NCBI GenBank assembly: GCA_022841915.1
Contig: JALHQN010000030.1
Coordinates: 1 to 42,388 of the forward strand
Direction of reading: 5' to 3'
DNA length: 42,388 nucleotides
Origin: Burkholderiales bacterium
GTDB taxonomy: Bacteria > Pseudomonadota > Gammaproteobacteria > Burkholderiales > WYBJ01
How positions within the stretch are numbered: position 1 is the first letter of the stretch; every line of letters begins with the position of its first letter. Of the stretch, positions 17,427 to 25,124 are shown one piece after another. The translations under genes were made by a program, and so were the position numbers. The notes under the pieces were generated by a model. The model had not been told where the DNA came from and searched no databases. It worked only from the letters and a program-made list of their open reading frames with translations.

Positions 17427-18193
17427 ACCGAGAGGACTTCACGCATCAGGTTCTTCCCCCCGCGCTCTTCACCCTGGTCTTGTTCGTGGGCTGGGAAGCC
17501 ATCTGCCGCGCATTCGTCGTTCCAGTCACGATACTTCCGGCGCCTTCGAATATCTTCGATGCGCTTTGGGAGTTCCGGGCCGCCATCCTAGACAACTCGT
17601 GGGTCACACTTTGGACCACTTTGGTAGGCTTTGCTCTTGCCACGGCCTTTGGTCTGCTATTGGGCATTGCTGTGGGCTGGCATAAGTCGGTTTACGCCGC
17701 GGTCTATCCGGTGCTGATCGGCTTCAACTCGGTACCTAAGGTGGCAGTGGTGCCCGTGCTGATTTTGTGGTTTGGTTTAGGCGAAATTCCCGCCATCATC
17801 ACCGCGTTTCTGATCTCTTTCTTCCCGATCGTGGTGAATGTGGCCACAGGCTTGGCCACCACCGAGCCCGAACTGGAAGACGTGCTTCGGGCTCTCGGGG
17901 CATCGAAACTTGATGTCATGCGCAAAGTGGGCATTCCTCGCTCCTTGCCCTACTTTTTTGGTTCGTTGAAGGTGGCCATTACCCTGGCCTTTGTGGGTGC
18001 GGTGGTCTCGGAGACCGTGGGTGCCAACAAAGGCATCGGTAAACTCATGCTCGATGCCCAGGCGGCCTTCCAGGTAAGCATCGTTTTTGCAGGCCTTCTT
18101 GTCTTGGCGGTTCTTGGCATTGTTTTATATGCGGCCACAGCCTTGATCGAAAAGCGGTTCACGGGCTGGGCATTCCGCGGCCAGAATCGATAG
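17423..18193 (+). CDS. ABC transporter permease, SsuC/TauC type
   Basis: The 256-residue product has about six membrane helices. The conserved coupling loop to the ATPase is ATTEPELEDVLRALGASKLDVMRKVGIPRSLPY in character, with the EAA-type core LRALGAS...IPRSLP. SVPKVAVVPVLILWFGLGE is the other strongly conserved family segment. It overlaps the ATPase gene by four bases and precedes gpt by 28 bases. Composition is as in the rest of this block: several TTG, CTT and GGC-TTT codons that neighbouring genes avoid. It should pair as a homodimer with the ATPase. Confidence 0.92.
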   Translation: MNREDFTHQVLPPALFTLVLFVGWEAICRAFVVPVTILPAPSNIFDALWEFRAAILDNSWVTLWTTLVGFALATAFGLLLGIAVGWHKSVYAAVYPVLIGFNSVPKVAVVPVLILWFGLGEIPAIITAFLISFFPIVVNVATGLATTEPELEDVLRALGASKLDVMRKVGIPRSLPYFFGSLKVAITLAFVGAVVSETVGANKGIGKLMLDAQAAFQVSIVFAGLLVLAVLGIVLYAATALIEKRFTGWAFRGQNR

Positions 18194-18221
18194 CAGAGCC
18201 CTCAACGAACAATGAGCACGC

Positions 18222-18731
18222 ATGAGCAAGACACTCAACCCCTACGAGAACGACATCATTGTTTCCTGGCCCGAACTGCACCGTGACTCGCGCTATTTGT
18301 CCATGATGCTGCACGACATTCGGCCTTGGAATGGAATTATTGCAATCACCCGTGGGGGGTTGATTCCAGCCGCCTTGATTGCACGCGAACTCGATATTCG
18401 GCTGATCGACACGATTTGTGTTTCTAGCTACTCCACTGAAAGGGGCGGCCCCGAGACCGCGCAAGGCGAGTTGAAGGTGTTGAAGCCTGTATCGTGCGAT
18501 GGCGAAGGCTTCTTGTTGATCGACGATCTGGTCGATACGGGGAGAACGGCCAAGCTTGTGCGGGCAATGCTCCCCAAGGCCCACTTCGCAACACTTTATG
18601 CAAAGCCTGCGGGCCGGCCCGTCGTGGACACTTTTGTAAAAGAGTTCCGGCAGAACAAGTGGATCTATTTCCCCTGGGATATCGATTACCAGTTCTCTCC
18701 GCCGGTTAAGGACCGCAACGATAGGAAGTAG
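18222..18731 (+). CDS. gpt: Xanthine-guanine phosphoribosyltransferase
   Basis: The enzyme converts xanthine, guanine or hypoxanthine plus PRPP to the nucleotide. The 169-residue product follows the E. coli Gpt pattern closely: GIIAITRGGLIPAALIARE, IDTICVSSY, ELKVLK, GEGFLLIDDLVDTGRTA (PRPP loop, about residues 96-110), KAHFATLYAKPAGRP and the base-binding W147 and PWD (151-153). It is slightly longer than E. coli Gpt (152 residues), with an extra N-terminal stretch and a STERGGPET insertion. It is the last gene of the ABC operon, 28 bases after the permease. Trapping an imported purine base as nucleotide would make uptake one-way; that coupling is inferred from the gene order. Confidence 0.92.
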   Translation: MSKTLNPYENDIIVSWPELHRDSRYLSMMLHDIRPWNGIIAITRGGLIPAALIARELDIRLIDTICVSSYSTERGGPETAQGELKVLKPVSCDGEGFLLIDDLVDTGRTAKLVRAMLPKAHFATLYAKPAGRPVVDTFVKEFRQNKWIYFPWDIDYQFSPPVKDRNDRK

Positions 18732-19376
18732 AAGGCATAGTCAAGCTCTCGCCAAATGCATTGAACACTGCCGGGGGCGTACCGGGATGAGGAATAACTA
18801 CCATGTGGCGTTGCTCGCTGCGCCCTGGAGTTTCGCTACTGGACGGAGCAGTCAAGCGCTGACGATGGCAGCCTGCCTGCTGGATTGGTCCGATCTGCTG
18901 TTGTCTCGGGCGCACACGATGCAGGCACTGTCTGGATCAGGGGCTGCCATCTGGCTTTCGGCCCAGTCACGATTCGTTTCACGGGCCGAGGGTGACGTCC
19001 CGTCGTCTCGCGATCGCCCTCTGCGCAGCCGTCGCTAGGACAAGCGGCCCGGGGAGATTGGAGATGGCCATGGGTGAGGCAGGTTGAGTGGCCGCAGGGG
19101 CTCGTTACCAGCCGTTGGGGAGGGGCGACGGCGAGGGTCCGCTTCTCCAGCGTGCGAACGGCAACTCGCGACCCGCGTCGGCCGCAGCGGATTCTCGATA
19201 GCAGTCAGCCAGCCAAATCCCATTCTGCGAACGGAGCGTCCCACTAAGCGACCGTCAGGATCGCTCCGAATCGGTCATTCGCCAAAGTGGTACAACCCTT
19301 GCGTTAGTCTGGCTGCTCGTGATGACAATAGCGTAGTCCGTATCGAGATAACTTGCTGACGACACAGGGAATGAAC
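18732..19376. other. Intergenic stretch with a possible puuD fossil
   Basis: No intact gene is visible between gpt and the next Bug receptor. The only recognisable sequence is the puuD-like remnant at 18863-18975. A frame at 18787-19038 contains part of that remnant but is itself not a credible gene. Confidence 0.45.
18863..18975 (+). pseudogene. Possible remnant of a second puuD N-terminus
   Basis: The translation reads LLDWSDLLLSRAH and, after a shift of frame, AGTVWIRGCHLAFG. The intact PuuD of this window starts YLVDWLNLLVRWLH...AGVAWIGASLYFV, so the order and spacing of landmarks agree. At base level GATTGG, CTGCT, TGCAGG and TGGATC recur in the same order. The match is short and degenerate, so chance similarity is possible. 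Confidence 0.33.
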
Positions 19377-20354
19377 ATGAACCCACGACGTATCGCCCTT
19401 GGCTTGGCCGGCGCCCTTTGCGTGCTCGGATTTGCACCGCTTGCACCGGCGCAGGGCAAGTACCCGGACCGCCCCGTCAGGATCATCGTCGCTCTGCCGG
19501 CTGGCGGGAGCGTGGACATGATCGCACGCGTGCTCAGCCAGAAGTTCTCTGCCTCGCTGGGGCAACCCTTCATCGTGGAGAATCGTGCTGGCGCATCCGG
19601 GCAGATCGGCATGCCCGCCGTGGCCAAGGCCTCGCCCGATGGCTATACCCTCACCGTGTCGCCCGCCTCCTTCCTCACCACCAACAAGAGCATCTTCAAG
19701 GCGCTGCCGTACGACCCGGAAACCGACTTCAGCCCGGTGTCGCCGCTGGTCAACCAACCCATGGTGCTGGTTGTGAAGGACAAGCAGAAGTTCCCGACGG
19801 TCGCGGCACTGATCGCCGCGGCCAAGGCGGCGCCCGGGCGGGTGACCTTCGCCTCTTCCGGCGACGGCAGCCCCCAGCACTTGGCAGGACTGATGTTCGA
19901 GACGCGCACCCAGGCGCGCCTGCTCCACGTGCCCTACAAGGGCGGGGCGCCCGCCATCACAGCGACTCTCGGCGGCGACGTGGACGTCATGTTCGCCGTC
20001 ATGCCCGAAGCCATTCCTCATGTTCAGGCGGGCAAGCTGCATGCGGTGGGCGTGATGAGTCAACAGCGTTCCGCCGTGCTGCCCAACACCCCCACCATGG
20101 CCGAGAGCGGCGCGGCGGAGCTGAGCCTTTCGGCGTGGATCGGGCTGCTGGCCCCTGCCAAGACGCCTCGGTCCATCATCGACCAGCTCAACCGGGCAGT
20201 CTTCGCCGCGCTGGATGCGGAGGTCAAGGCCAAGCTGGCTGCCAGCGGCATGGAACTCGCGCCCAATACGCCAGAGGTGCTCCAGCAGATGATCGCCCGG
20301 GACATCAAGGTGCACTCCGAACTGATCAAGGCTGCCGGGCTGGTACCGCAGTAG
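19377..20354 (+). CDS. Bug/TctC-family tripartite transporter solute receptor
   Basis: The 325-residue product has a signal peptide ending PLAPAQG and the full Bug signature: VRIIVALPAGGSVDMIARV, VENRAGASGQIG, ASPDGYTLTV, TFASSGDGSPQHLAG and LLHVPYKGGAPAITATLGG. Of two nearby ATGs (19371 and 19377) the second is chosen because AGGGA abuts the first too closely. The gene stands alone, with long non-coding stretches on both sides and no membrane partner. The ligand is unknown. Composition has returned to the high G+C typical of the window. Confidence 0.88.
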   Translation: MNPRRIALGLAGALCVLGFAPLAPAQGKYPDRPVRIIVALPAGGSVDMIARVLSQKFSASLGQPFIVENRAGASGQIGMPAVAKASPDGYTLTVSPASFLTTNKSIFKALPYDPETDFSPVSPLVNQPMVLVVKDKQKFPTVAALIAAAKAAPGRVTFASSGDGSPQHLAGLMFETRTQARLLHVPYKGGAPAITATLGGDVDVMFAVMPEAIPHVQAGKLHAVGVMSQQRSAVLPNTPTMAESGAAELSLSAWIGLLAPAKTPRSIIDQLNRAVFAALDAEVKAKLAASGMELAPNTPEVLQQMIARDIKVHSELIKAAGLVPQ

Positions 20355-20713
20355 GGCCCGCCGGGCGTGCTGGTTTCTGGAGGAGTGCATGCCCGTAGTT
20401 GCCGCCGTATCCGATTGAACCGTTGCTGCACTCAGCGGAATTCGACGCCTGCGCGTTTTCGACCGGGGTCTTCGAAGCTCCGGTCTCGCTTGCTGGCGCT
20501 GCATCGCTCGTGCTTCGAACGGTCAACCGCGGTCACTGTCGAAGAATTTCCCCTCGCAGTGGTGATTCGAGCGCGGCTTCGGCGCGAATCAGCGTTCACT
20601 ACCCGCGCTTTGATACCGTCACGCGAACCTGGGCCGAGCATGCCCATCGGCATTGCCGCAGAACCGTCGTCGTAGTGTCATGAAATGCGAGCGACGTCTG
20701 CGGTGCGAATGGC
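20355..20713. other. Intergenic stretch, nothing recognised
   Basis: Both strands contain only short frames without family landmarks. It separates a complete Bug gene from an integrase fragment, so it may include debris of the same mobile element. Confidence 0.4.
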
Positions 20714-20959
20714 ATGGGATCCATTCCTCCTCTGCTGACGCTTCTCATGGCCGTTGAGTCGGGCTGGGTGCATCGTCGGCAGTTGCGCGTCATCGAGCTT
20801 ATCCAGGCCGAGTATGGGCTGCTGAAAGATGGGCGCCGCGGCAAGCGAGTTCAATTCAATGATGCGCAGAGGGCATTGCTCGCCCGAAAGGACGAAGCGG
20901 TTGGACGCAAAGATTCTTCGGACTTCGACACGATTATGTCTTTGGCCCGCAAATATTGA
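20714..20959 (+). pseudogene. N-terminal fragment of an integrase-core transposase
   Basis: The 81-residue frame reads PPLLTLLMAVESGWVHRRQL, RVIELIQAEYGLLKD, RGKRVQFNDAQRALLARK and DEAVGRK, which is the characteristic N-terminus of a helix-turn-helix/integrase-core transposase-like family widespread in proteobacteria (typically ...VIEYLQAENRVLKE...RFTDAERRLLA-K...). The family continues with a DTIV-P-TLLRWHR segment and a large DDE domain. Here the sequence breaks after DTIM and stops, so at least two thirds of the protein is gone. No inverted repeats or target duplication were recognised. Confidence 0.65.
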
Positions 20960-20989
20960 CGACGGCAGGTCAGCCGACGGATGCGGAAA

Positions 20990-21859
20990 TCATCGGGTGG
21001 CGTGTTCACTGACCACGAGCACATCGCAGTCCGCCGCCTGGATCACGTTCTTGCTCACGCTGCCGAGGAGAAATTCCTCCAGGCCGACGCTGCCTTGCCT
21101 GCCCAGGACGATCAGGTCGGATTGCCAGTCCTTGGCGCACTCGAGTATCCGGGCCGGTGGATGACCCGACTCGATATGCTTGTCTGCTTCACCGCTCGAG
21201 CGGGACTGTAGATCGGCCATCAGGCTCTCGGCGATGGCACGCATCTGGTCCTGCCGTAGCCGAGTGCTTACGTCGTCACTGTCCCTGGGTCGCAAGGCGC
21301 TCTCGTTCATCGCTTCCAGGACGTGCAGCAGCCGAACTTGTGCATCCCCGGCCAGTTTGCGCGCCCAGTCGGCGACAGCCTGGGTATGGACGAAGAAATC
21401 CACCGCCGCCAGCACCTGCGCATAAGGCTGGGTCGGTTCGCCGCGCACGATCAGCACAGCCCCACGGCGAACCCGAAGCAGCCGCGAGGCCGTTGATCCC
21501 AGCAGCAGGCGTGGCATCGAACTCTCGCCGCGCGCGCCGACCGCCACCAGTTCGGCACCCACCGTGGCCGCATAGTCGGCGATCTGGGTGTGGGCGCGGC
21601 CGATGCGCTGGGCCAGATGGACGCTGATGCCGTAATGCGCGCGCAGCATCTGTGCCATGACAGCGAAGCGCTCATGCATGGGTGCTTCGTCGGCGCTCGG
21701 GTTGATCTCCTGTCCAGGGTACAGGGCGATAGGCGTGGTTACATGCAATAAGTGCAGTTGCGCCCCATGCTGCCGTGCGATAAGTGTCGCTCGCCACACT
21801 GCCCGGTTGGCCGCGTCGGAAAAATCGGTGGCGGCAACGATGGTGTTGAGTGCGGGCAT
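20990..21859 (-). CDS. Tandem-domain universal stress protein
   Basis: The 289-residue product carries two UspA domains. The first (about residues 1-145) opens with NTIVAATDFSDAANRAVWRA and ends with the ATP-binding-type motif GARGESSMPRLLLGSTASRLL followed by GAVLIVRG. The second (about 150-289) has VLAAVDFFVHTQAVADWARK and ends with VLGRQGSVGLEEFLLGSVSKNVI and CDVLVVSEH. The G-x-x-G-x9-G-S/T signature is present in both. The ATG at 21859 has a strong AGGAGGAG. Universal stress proteins of this kind are often induced by low oxygen; an FNR/Anr-like box lies about 280 bases upstream. Confidence 0.9.
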   Translation of the reverse strand: MPALNTIVAATDFSDAANRAVWRATLIARQHGAQLHLLHVTTPIALYPGQEINPSADEAPMHERFAVMAQMLRAHYGISVHLAQRIGRAHTQIADYAATVGAELVAVGARGESSMPRLLLGSTASRLLRVRRGAVLIVRGEPTQPYAQVLAAVDFFVHTQAVADWARKLAGDAQVRLLHVLEAMNESALRPRDSDDVSTRLRQDQMRAIAESLMADLQSRSSGEADKHIESGHPPARILECAKDWQSDLIVLGRQGSVGLEEFLLGSVSKNVIQAADCDVLVVSEHATR

Positions 21860-22385
21860 GTGCTTCTCCTCCTGGTCAGGCGACGGGGCTCGTCGCATAC
21901 GCGTTCCGCGACTACCGTTAGGACAATGGCGTGGAGCTCTATTCGGCCTGGCAGACTCCGTGATCGTGACCTGGCAACCTCGATGTCCGAGGCGTCGGTT
22001 TGCACGTCGAGCGCCTGCGGCACGTCGGGACGGCGGGATTTCCGCTCGGCCAGCATGGCAAGGCGGCGCACGTGGGTTGGGTGCAATGCATGAAACCAAC
22101 GATCAGCACACCGATTCTCGGTCAGTCGGACCCTGGACGGTTGACCTACATCAACCGTCTGGCTTCTCCGTCCACGTAGGCCGAATCAGTGTCGATCTCC
22201 TCACGTCAACCGTTGCCATTGAACACGTACCGAGTGAGGATGGTCATGCGGGATGAGTGCGATCGACGTTCTTCAGACCTGATCACAGGCCACGGAGGCA
22301 GGCGCCTCTGCGGGGCTGTTCCGCCGCGGGTGTGCGCGAAGTCCCGAGCGAGAGGTGTATCGCTAGTCGGGTGGCTGGGGTTGGC
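21860..22385. other. Upstream region of the universal stress gene
   Basis: No gene is supported. The stretch contains the FNR/Anr-like inverted repeat at 22136-22159 and runs into the acyl-CoA ligase pseudogene on the right. Confidence 0.45.
22136..22159. promoter_or_regulatory. FNR/Anr-like box inside a longer inverted repeat
   Basis: TTGACCTACATCAA at 22141-22154 matches the FNR/Anr consensus TTGAT-N4-ATCAA at nine of ten positions. It sits in a larger perfect inverted repeat with nine-base arms (GACGGTTGA and TCAACCGTC) and a six-base spacer. The nearest intact gene it could control is the universal stress protein gene, with a start 277 bases away; that would need a long leader. Confidence 0.5.
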
Positions 22386-22905
22386 GTACGTACGCGTGGA
22401 CGAGTTAAGTTGACGCTCGGGTATTGGAATCGTCCGGACGAGGCCGCCAAGGCAATCGATGCCGAGGGGGGCTTTGCACCTGTGGCCAGGCGCGCATCGA
22501 AGACGGACACGCTTTCATCGTCGGCCACGTGCAGGAAATCATCGTCCTGACCACAAGAGAAAAGATCGCGCATGCGGACTTGGAGACGGCGCTTACGGAG
22601 GATACGCTCGTCGACCAGGCGAGGTGGCGGGAGAAGACATGCTGTATACGGGTGCCCTTCACGGCCCTGAATCCCGCTGTCTGGCACCCTGACGCAGGGC
22701 TGGTCCCTTGTTTCGGATGACCCCGCAGCGCTGACTCACCCGTGCTAGATTTACTGGATCGAGGAGGAATGCGGCGAGCGGTTGCGTGCTTTTCCCCGTC
22801 GAGCGGACGGCGCACCGATTCTGGCTGACTTTGCAGTCACGGACCATTGGGAGCGGGTTGGTTACGCCCACCATGAAGGGTTGGGCGACGGGTGGCGCCA
22901 CGAGT
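22386..22905 (+). pseudogene. Long-chain fatty acyl-CoA ligase (AMP-binding) C-terminal remnant
   Basis: Three frames must be joined to read the protein. The first has LTLGYWNRPDEAAKAIDAEG. After a run of six G (22466-22471) the second has LCTCGQARIEDGHAFIVGHV, then QEIIVLTTREKIAHADLETAL and later ALNPAVWHPDA. The third has LTLQSRTIGSGLVTPTMKGW. The family reads LGYWN-P...GWLHTGDQARI-DGH..I-GR-KEIIV...GEK..P.DLE.A...VLN...W and LT-EPWT-ENGLLTPT-K-KR, in the same order. The N-terminal half, including the AMP loop, is absent. No function is expected. Confidence 0.7.
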
Positions 22906-22963
22906 CGTCGGCACCTCCGGGTAATCGATGCCTCACGCGCAACGACACGCACCGCCTGTTCGC

Positions 22964-22986
22964 AGCAAAACGGGCCGCATTGCTGC
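22964..22986 (+). repeat. 23-base direct repeat, copy 1
   Basis: It matches 23260-23282 at 22 of 23 positions. It starts AGCAAAACGGGCCGCAT. Unlike copy 2 it is not followed by the complementary arm, so it cannot form the terminator hairpin. It lies just beyond the 3' end of the small gene at 22999-23232. Confidence 0.7.
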
Positions 22987-22998
22987 ACCCCTCATTAG

Positions 22999-23232
22999 CT
23001 ACACTTCCTTCACTTGCGTCCGGACCAACTGAGTCCAGAAGCCTTCGGTCCAATTCTCCAGCCACTGTCTGCCCTTGGAATCCGTCCAAGTCATCGTGGC
23101 GACATAGGGATGCCCGTCGACTTCGAAATCCCGCTGATCGACTTCGATGATCTGGCCTGCGGGAATCGCCAAACGCATGCCCTTGTCGATCTGATAGCTC
23201 ACGAGCCCTGTAACGAGATATTTTCTGATCAC
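22999..23232 (-). CDS. Small conserved-looking protein, function unknown
   Basis: The 77-residue product (MIRKYLVTGLVSYQIDKGMR, then PAGQIIEVDQRDFEVDGH, MTWTDSKGRQWLENWTEGFW) is acidic to neutral and has no signal peptide or membrane segment. It reads as a compact beta-rich protein, and its even residue composition looks real rather than a shadow of another gene. The start is GTG at 23232 with GGAG upstream. It lies directly after the tRNA terminator and is flanked by the two copies of a 23-base repeat. I do not recognise the family. Confidence 0.5.
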   Translation of the reverse strand: MIRKYLVTGLVSYQIDKGMRLAIPAGQIIEVDQRDFEVDGHPYVATMTWTDSKGRQWLENWTEGFWTQLVRTQVKEV

Positions 23233-23259
23233 CGGCGCTCCACATTCTGAATGCCATAA

Positions 23260-23282
23260 AGCAAAACGGGCCGCATCGCTGC
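23260..23282 (+). repeat. 23-base direct repeat, copy 2
   Basis: This copy differs from 22964-22986 by one base (C for T). It overlaps the left arm, loop and part of the right arm of the tRNA terminator, which suggests that copy 1 is a displaced piece of the same terminator. Confidence 0.7.
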
Positions 23283-23292
23283 GACCCGTTTT
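23263..23292 (-). terminator. Rho-independent terminator of the tRNA operon
   Basis: Arms AAAACGGGCCGCA (23263-23275) and TGCGACCCGTTTT (23280-23292) pair at 12 of 13 positions around a four-base loop. Read leftwards the hairpin ends in TTTT, about 100 bases after tRNA-Glu. The A/T flanks are symmetric, so it may work in both directions. Confidence 0.75.
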
Positions 23293-23393
23293 CCTGAATC
23301 ACGAATCAGCCGAATCAGAGGCTCTCGACTGAAGATCGGCGGCCAAATCGGCGAAAGCGCTAGCGACTAGTATCGCTGACAGCCTTTGCCTGT

Positions 23394-23469
23394 TGGCGTC
23401 CCCACGGGGATTCGAACCCCGGTTACCGCCGTGAAAGGGCGATGTCCTAGGCCTCTAGACGATGGGGAC
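23394..23469 (-). tRNA. tRNA-Glu (anticodon TTC)
   Basis: The 76-base gene folds as a standard cloverleaf: acceptor GTCCCCA paired with TGGGGAC, a TTC anticodon in the loop CTTTCAC, and the T loop GGTTCGAATCC. The 3' CCA is encoded. It follows tRNA-Ala on the same strand and is closely similar to the E. coli tRNA-Glu sequence. Confidence 0.95.
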
Positions 23470-23513
23470 TTCCGGTACTGCTTTCTACGTTACGACTGCA
23501 AACTTGTCTATCG

Positions 23514-23589
23514 TGGTGGAGGTAAGCGGGATCGAACCGCTGACCTTCGCAATGCCATTGCGACGCTCTCCCAGCTGAGCTATACCCCC
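23514..23589 (-). tRNA. tRNA-Ala (anticodon GGC)
   Basis: The 76-base gene has acceptor GGGGGTA pairing with TACCTCC (one G-T pair), a D arm with AGCTCAGCTGGGAGAGC, anticodon GGC in the loop of GCAATGGCATTGC, and T loop GGTTCGATCCC. The 3' CCA is encoded. It is the promoter-proximal gene of the tRNA pair. Confidence 0.95.
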
Positions 23590-23602
23590 ACGAAAGGCAG
23601 CG

Positions 23603-23630
23603 ATTATATAGACCCCGCGTCTTTTTTCAA
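23603..23630 (-). promoter_or_regulatory. Sigma-70 promoter of the tRNA-Ala/tRNA-Glu operon
   Basis: On the minus strand TTGAAA (-35, 23625-23630) and TATAAT (-10, 23603-23608) are separated by 16 bases. The -10 lies 13 bases before the first tRNA base, followed by a G+C-rich stretch as expected for a stable RNA promoter. Confidence 0.75.
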
Positions 23631-24154
23631 ATGCTTTCGACAATTGATGTCTCGATACCTGCAGCTGGCCTGCTCGATGGCGGGCTAGAAGACGTGATGG
23701 GGCGAGTGAGCGCACCGCGCGCACGGTGCTCCGGTTTAGAATCGACGGCTATCGACCGCGCTCACGCTCGGGACGCAAACGATAAGGGGCGCGCCATGGC
23801 CCGGAGGAAAGCACGTGGGGCCATCGATGACGATTGCGGTGTGCGCTCCGAGGGGGCACGGCTTAGCGAGCGGTGGCACGTCCATGTCGCCTGCCAGCGC
23901 GAAGAAGCGGTTTCGGGGCACGCACGGGCGGCTCGCTGTTGCCCTGGTCCTGTCGGATCCGCACACGTGGGCTGCCGAAGAAGTCCTCGCGCATTCGAAC
24001 GTCGATGTTGCGTGCTGCCGCAAGCGGGCTGCACGCAGGCGTGTGGCAAGAGCGTTCCGCATGAGCATCGAGTGTCGGCAGCAATTCGGGTCGTCGGTTT
24101 CAAACACGGTCGCGGTTCGATACACCGCCATACCGCAACGCAAAGGAGCAGCAG
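23631..24154. other. Intergenic stretch before the crotonase gene, nothing recognised
   Basis: Several overlapping frames exist but none carries family landmarks. It must contain the promoter for the gene at 24155; no clear -35/-10 pair was seen. Confidence 0.4.
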
Positions 24155-24946
24155 ATGAGCACTGTGCAAGGCAACGAAGACATCGGCGTAAGCATGGAAG
24201 GCTATGTGGCCACGGTGGAGATGCGCCGTCCGCCGAACAACTTCCTCGACATCGAGCTGATCGACAATCTCGCCACCGTGCTTGAAGCGCTCGACAAGGA
24301 ATCGGCTTGCCGCGCCGTGGTGCTCGCAGCCGCCGGCAAACATTTCTGCGCCGGCGCCAACCTGAAGAAGCGCATCGACGACGAAGCCGCAGGCAAGGCG
24401 GTCGTGCGCCCTCGTCATCTTTATCATGAAGCGCGCCGACTGGTCGCCACCAGCAAGCCGATCGTGGCGGCCGTGCATGGCAGCGCCATCGGTGCCGGGC
24501 TGGGTCTGGCGCTGGTCGCGGACTTTCGCGTGACCTGCAAGGAGTCACGCCTCGCATGCAATTTCGCCGCTCTCGGTTATCACCCGGGCTTCGGCATGAC
24601 GTATACCTTGCCTCGCCTGGTGGGCCATCAGACTGCGCGCTGGCTTGCCTATACCGGCCGACGCGTGCCGGGCGACGAGGCGGTGAAGATCGGTCTCGCC
24701 GATCGTCTCACCGAGCAGGAGAACGTGCGCAAGGTGGCGCAAGAGATCGCGGCCGAGCTGGCTCAGATCGCGCCGCTTTCGTTGCAGGCGACGCGTGCCT
24801 CTCTCAACCACGAGCTGATCGCCGAGTTCAAGATGGCGACAGAGCGCGAGGCGTTCGAGCAGCAGTTGCTGCGCGCGACGAACGACTTCAAGGAAGGCGT
24901 GAAGGCGAGCGCAGAGCGCCGCGATCCGCAGTTCACCGGCACCTGA
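24155..24946 (+). CDS. Crotonase-fold protein (enoyl-CoA hydratase/isomerase family) lacking both catalytic glutamates
   Basis: The 263-residue product has the crotonase fold: VATVEMRRPPNNFLDIELID, the oxyanion segment VLAAAGKHFCAGANLK, and VHGSAIGAGLGLALVADFRV. The two glutamates that hydrate enoyl-CoA (Glu144 and Glu164 of the rat enzyme) fall in GAGLGLAL and CNFAALGYHPGFG; by my alignment they are replaced by Gly and Phe. The CoA-binding frame is intact, so it should still bind an acyl-CoA but do other chemistry such as isomerisation, decarboxylation or hydrolysis. The ATG at 24155 has AAGGAG. It heads a run of four same-strand genes (to 28139) with gaps of 125-178 bases. Confidence 0.85.
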   Translation: MSTVQGNEDIGVSMEGYVATVEMRRPPNNFLDIELIDNLATVLEALDKESACRAVVLAAAGKHFCAGANLKKRIDDEAAGKAVVRPRHLYHEARRLVATSKPIVAAVHGSAIGAGLGLALVADFRVTCKESRLACNFAALGYHPGFGMTYTLPRLVGHQTARWLAYTGRRVPGDEAVKIGLADRLTEQENVRKVAQEIAAELAQIAPLSLQATRASLNHELIAEFKMATEREAFEQQLLRATNDFKEGVKASAERRDPQFTGT

Positions 24947-25124
24947 TCGCTGTTCGAACCGGGCCTGCCTTCCCGCGAGGGCAGGCACCCGGATGGTCGC
25001 AAGACTGCGTTTAGCGCGCGGCGCCCGCGCATCGACATGACGGTTGCCGTGCCATGCAGGGGTGCTTTACTTCAATGACATTGGCAAGCGCAGCCTCGTT
25101 GGGCTCTTCTTCGAAGGTGTTTCC

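Noticed and set aside
15605-18193. Thiamine-precursor (HMP) or taurine importer
   Set aside because: No thi genes or TPP-riboswitch-like leader were seen, the TauD-type genes lie more than 16 kb away, and gpt is directly linked to the transporter.
18787-19038. Small gene downstream of gpt
   Set aside because: There is no good ribosome-binding site, and part of its translation matches the start of PuuD out of phase, so it is better explained as a remnant.
23263-23589. tRNA genes as an integration (att) site
   Set aside because: The 23-base repeat overlaps the terminator, not the 3' end of a tRNA, and no integrase gene lies next to it.
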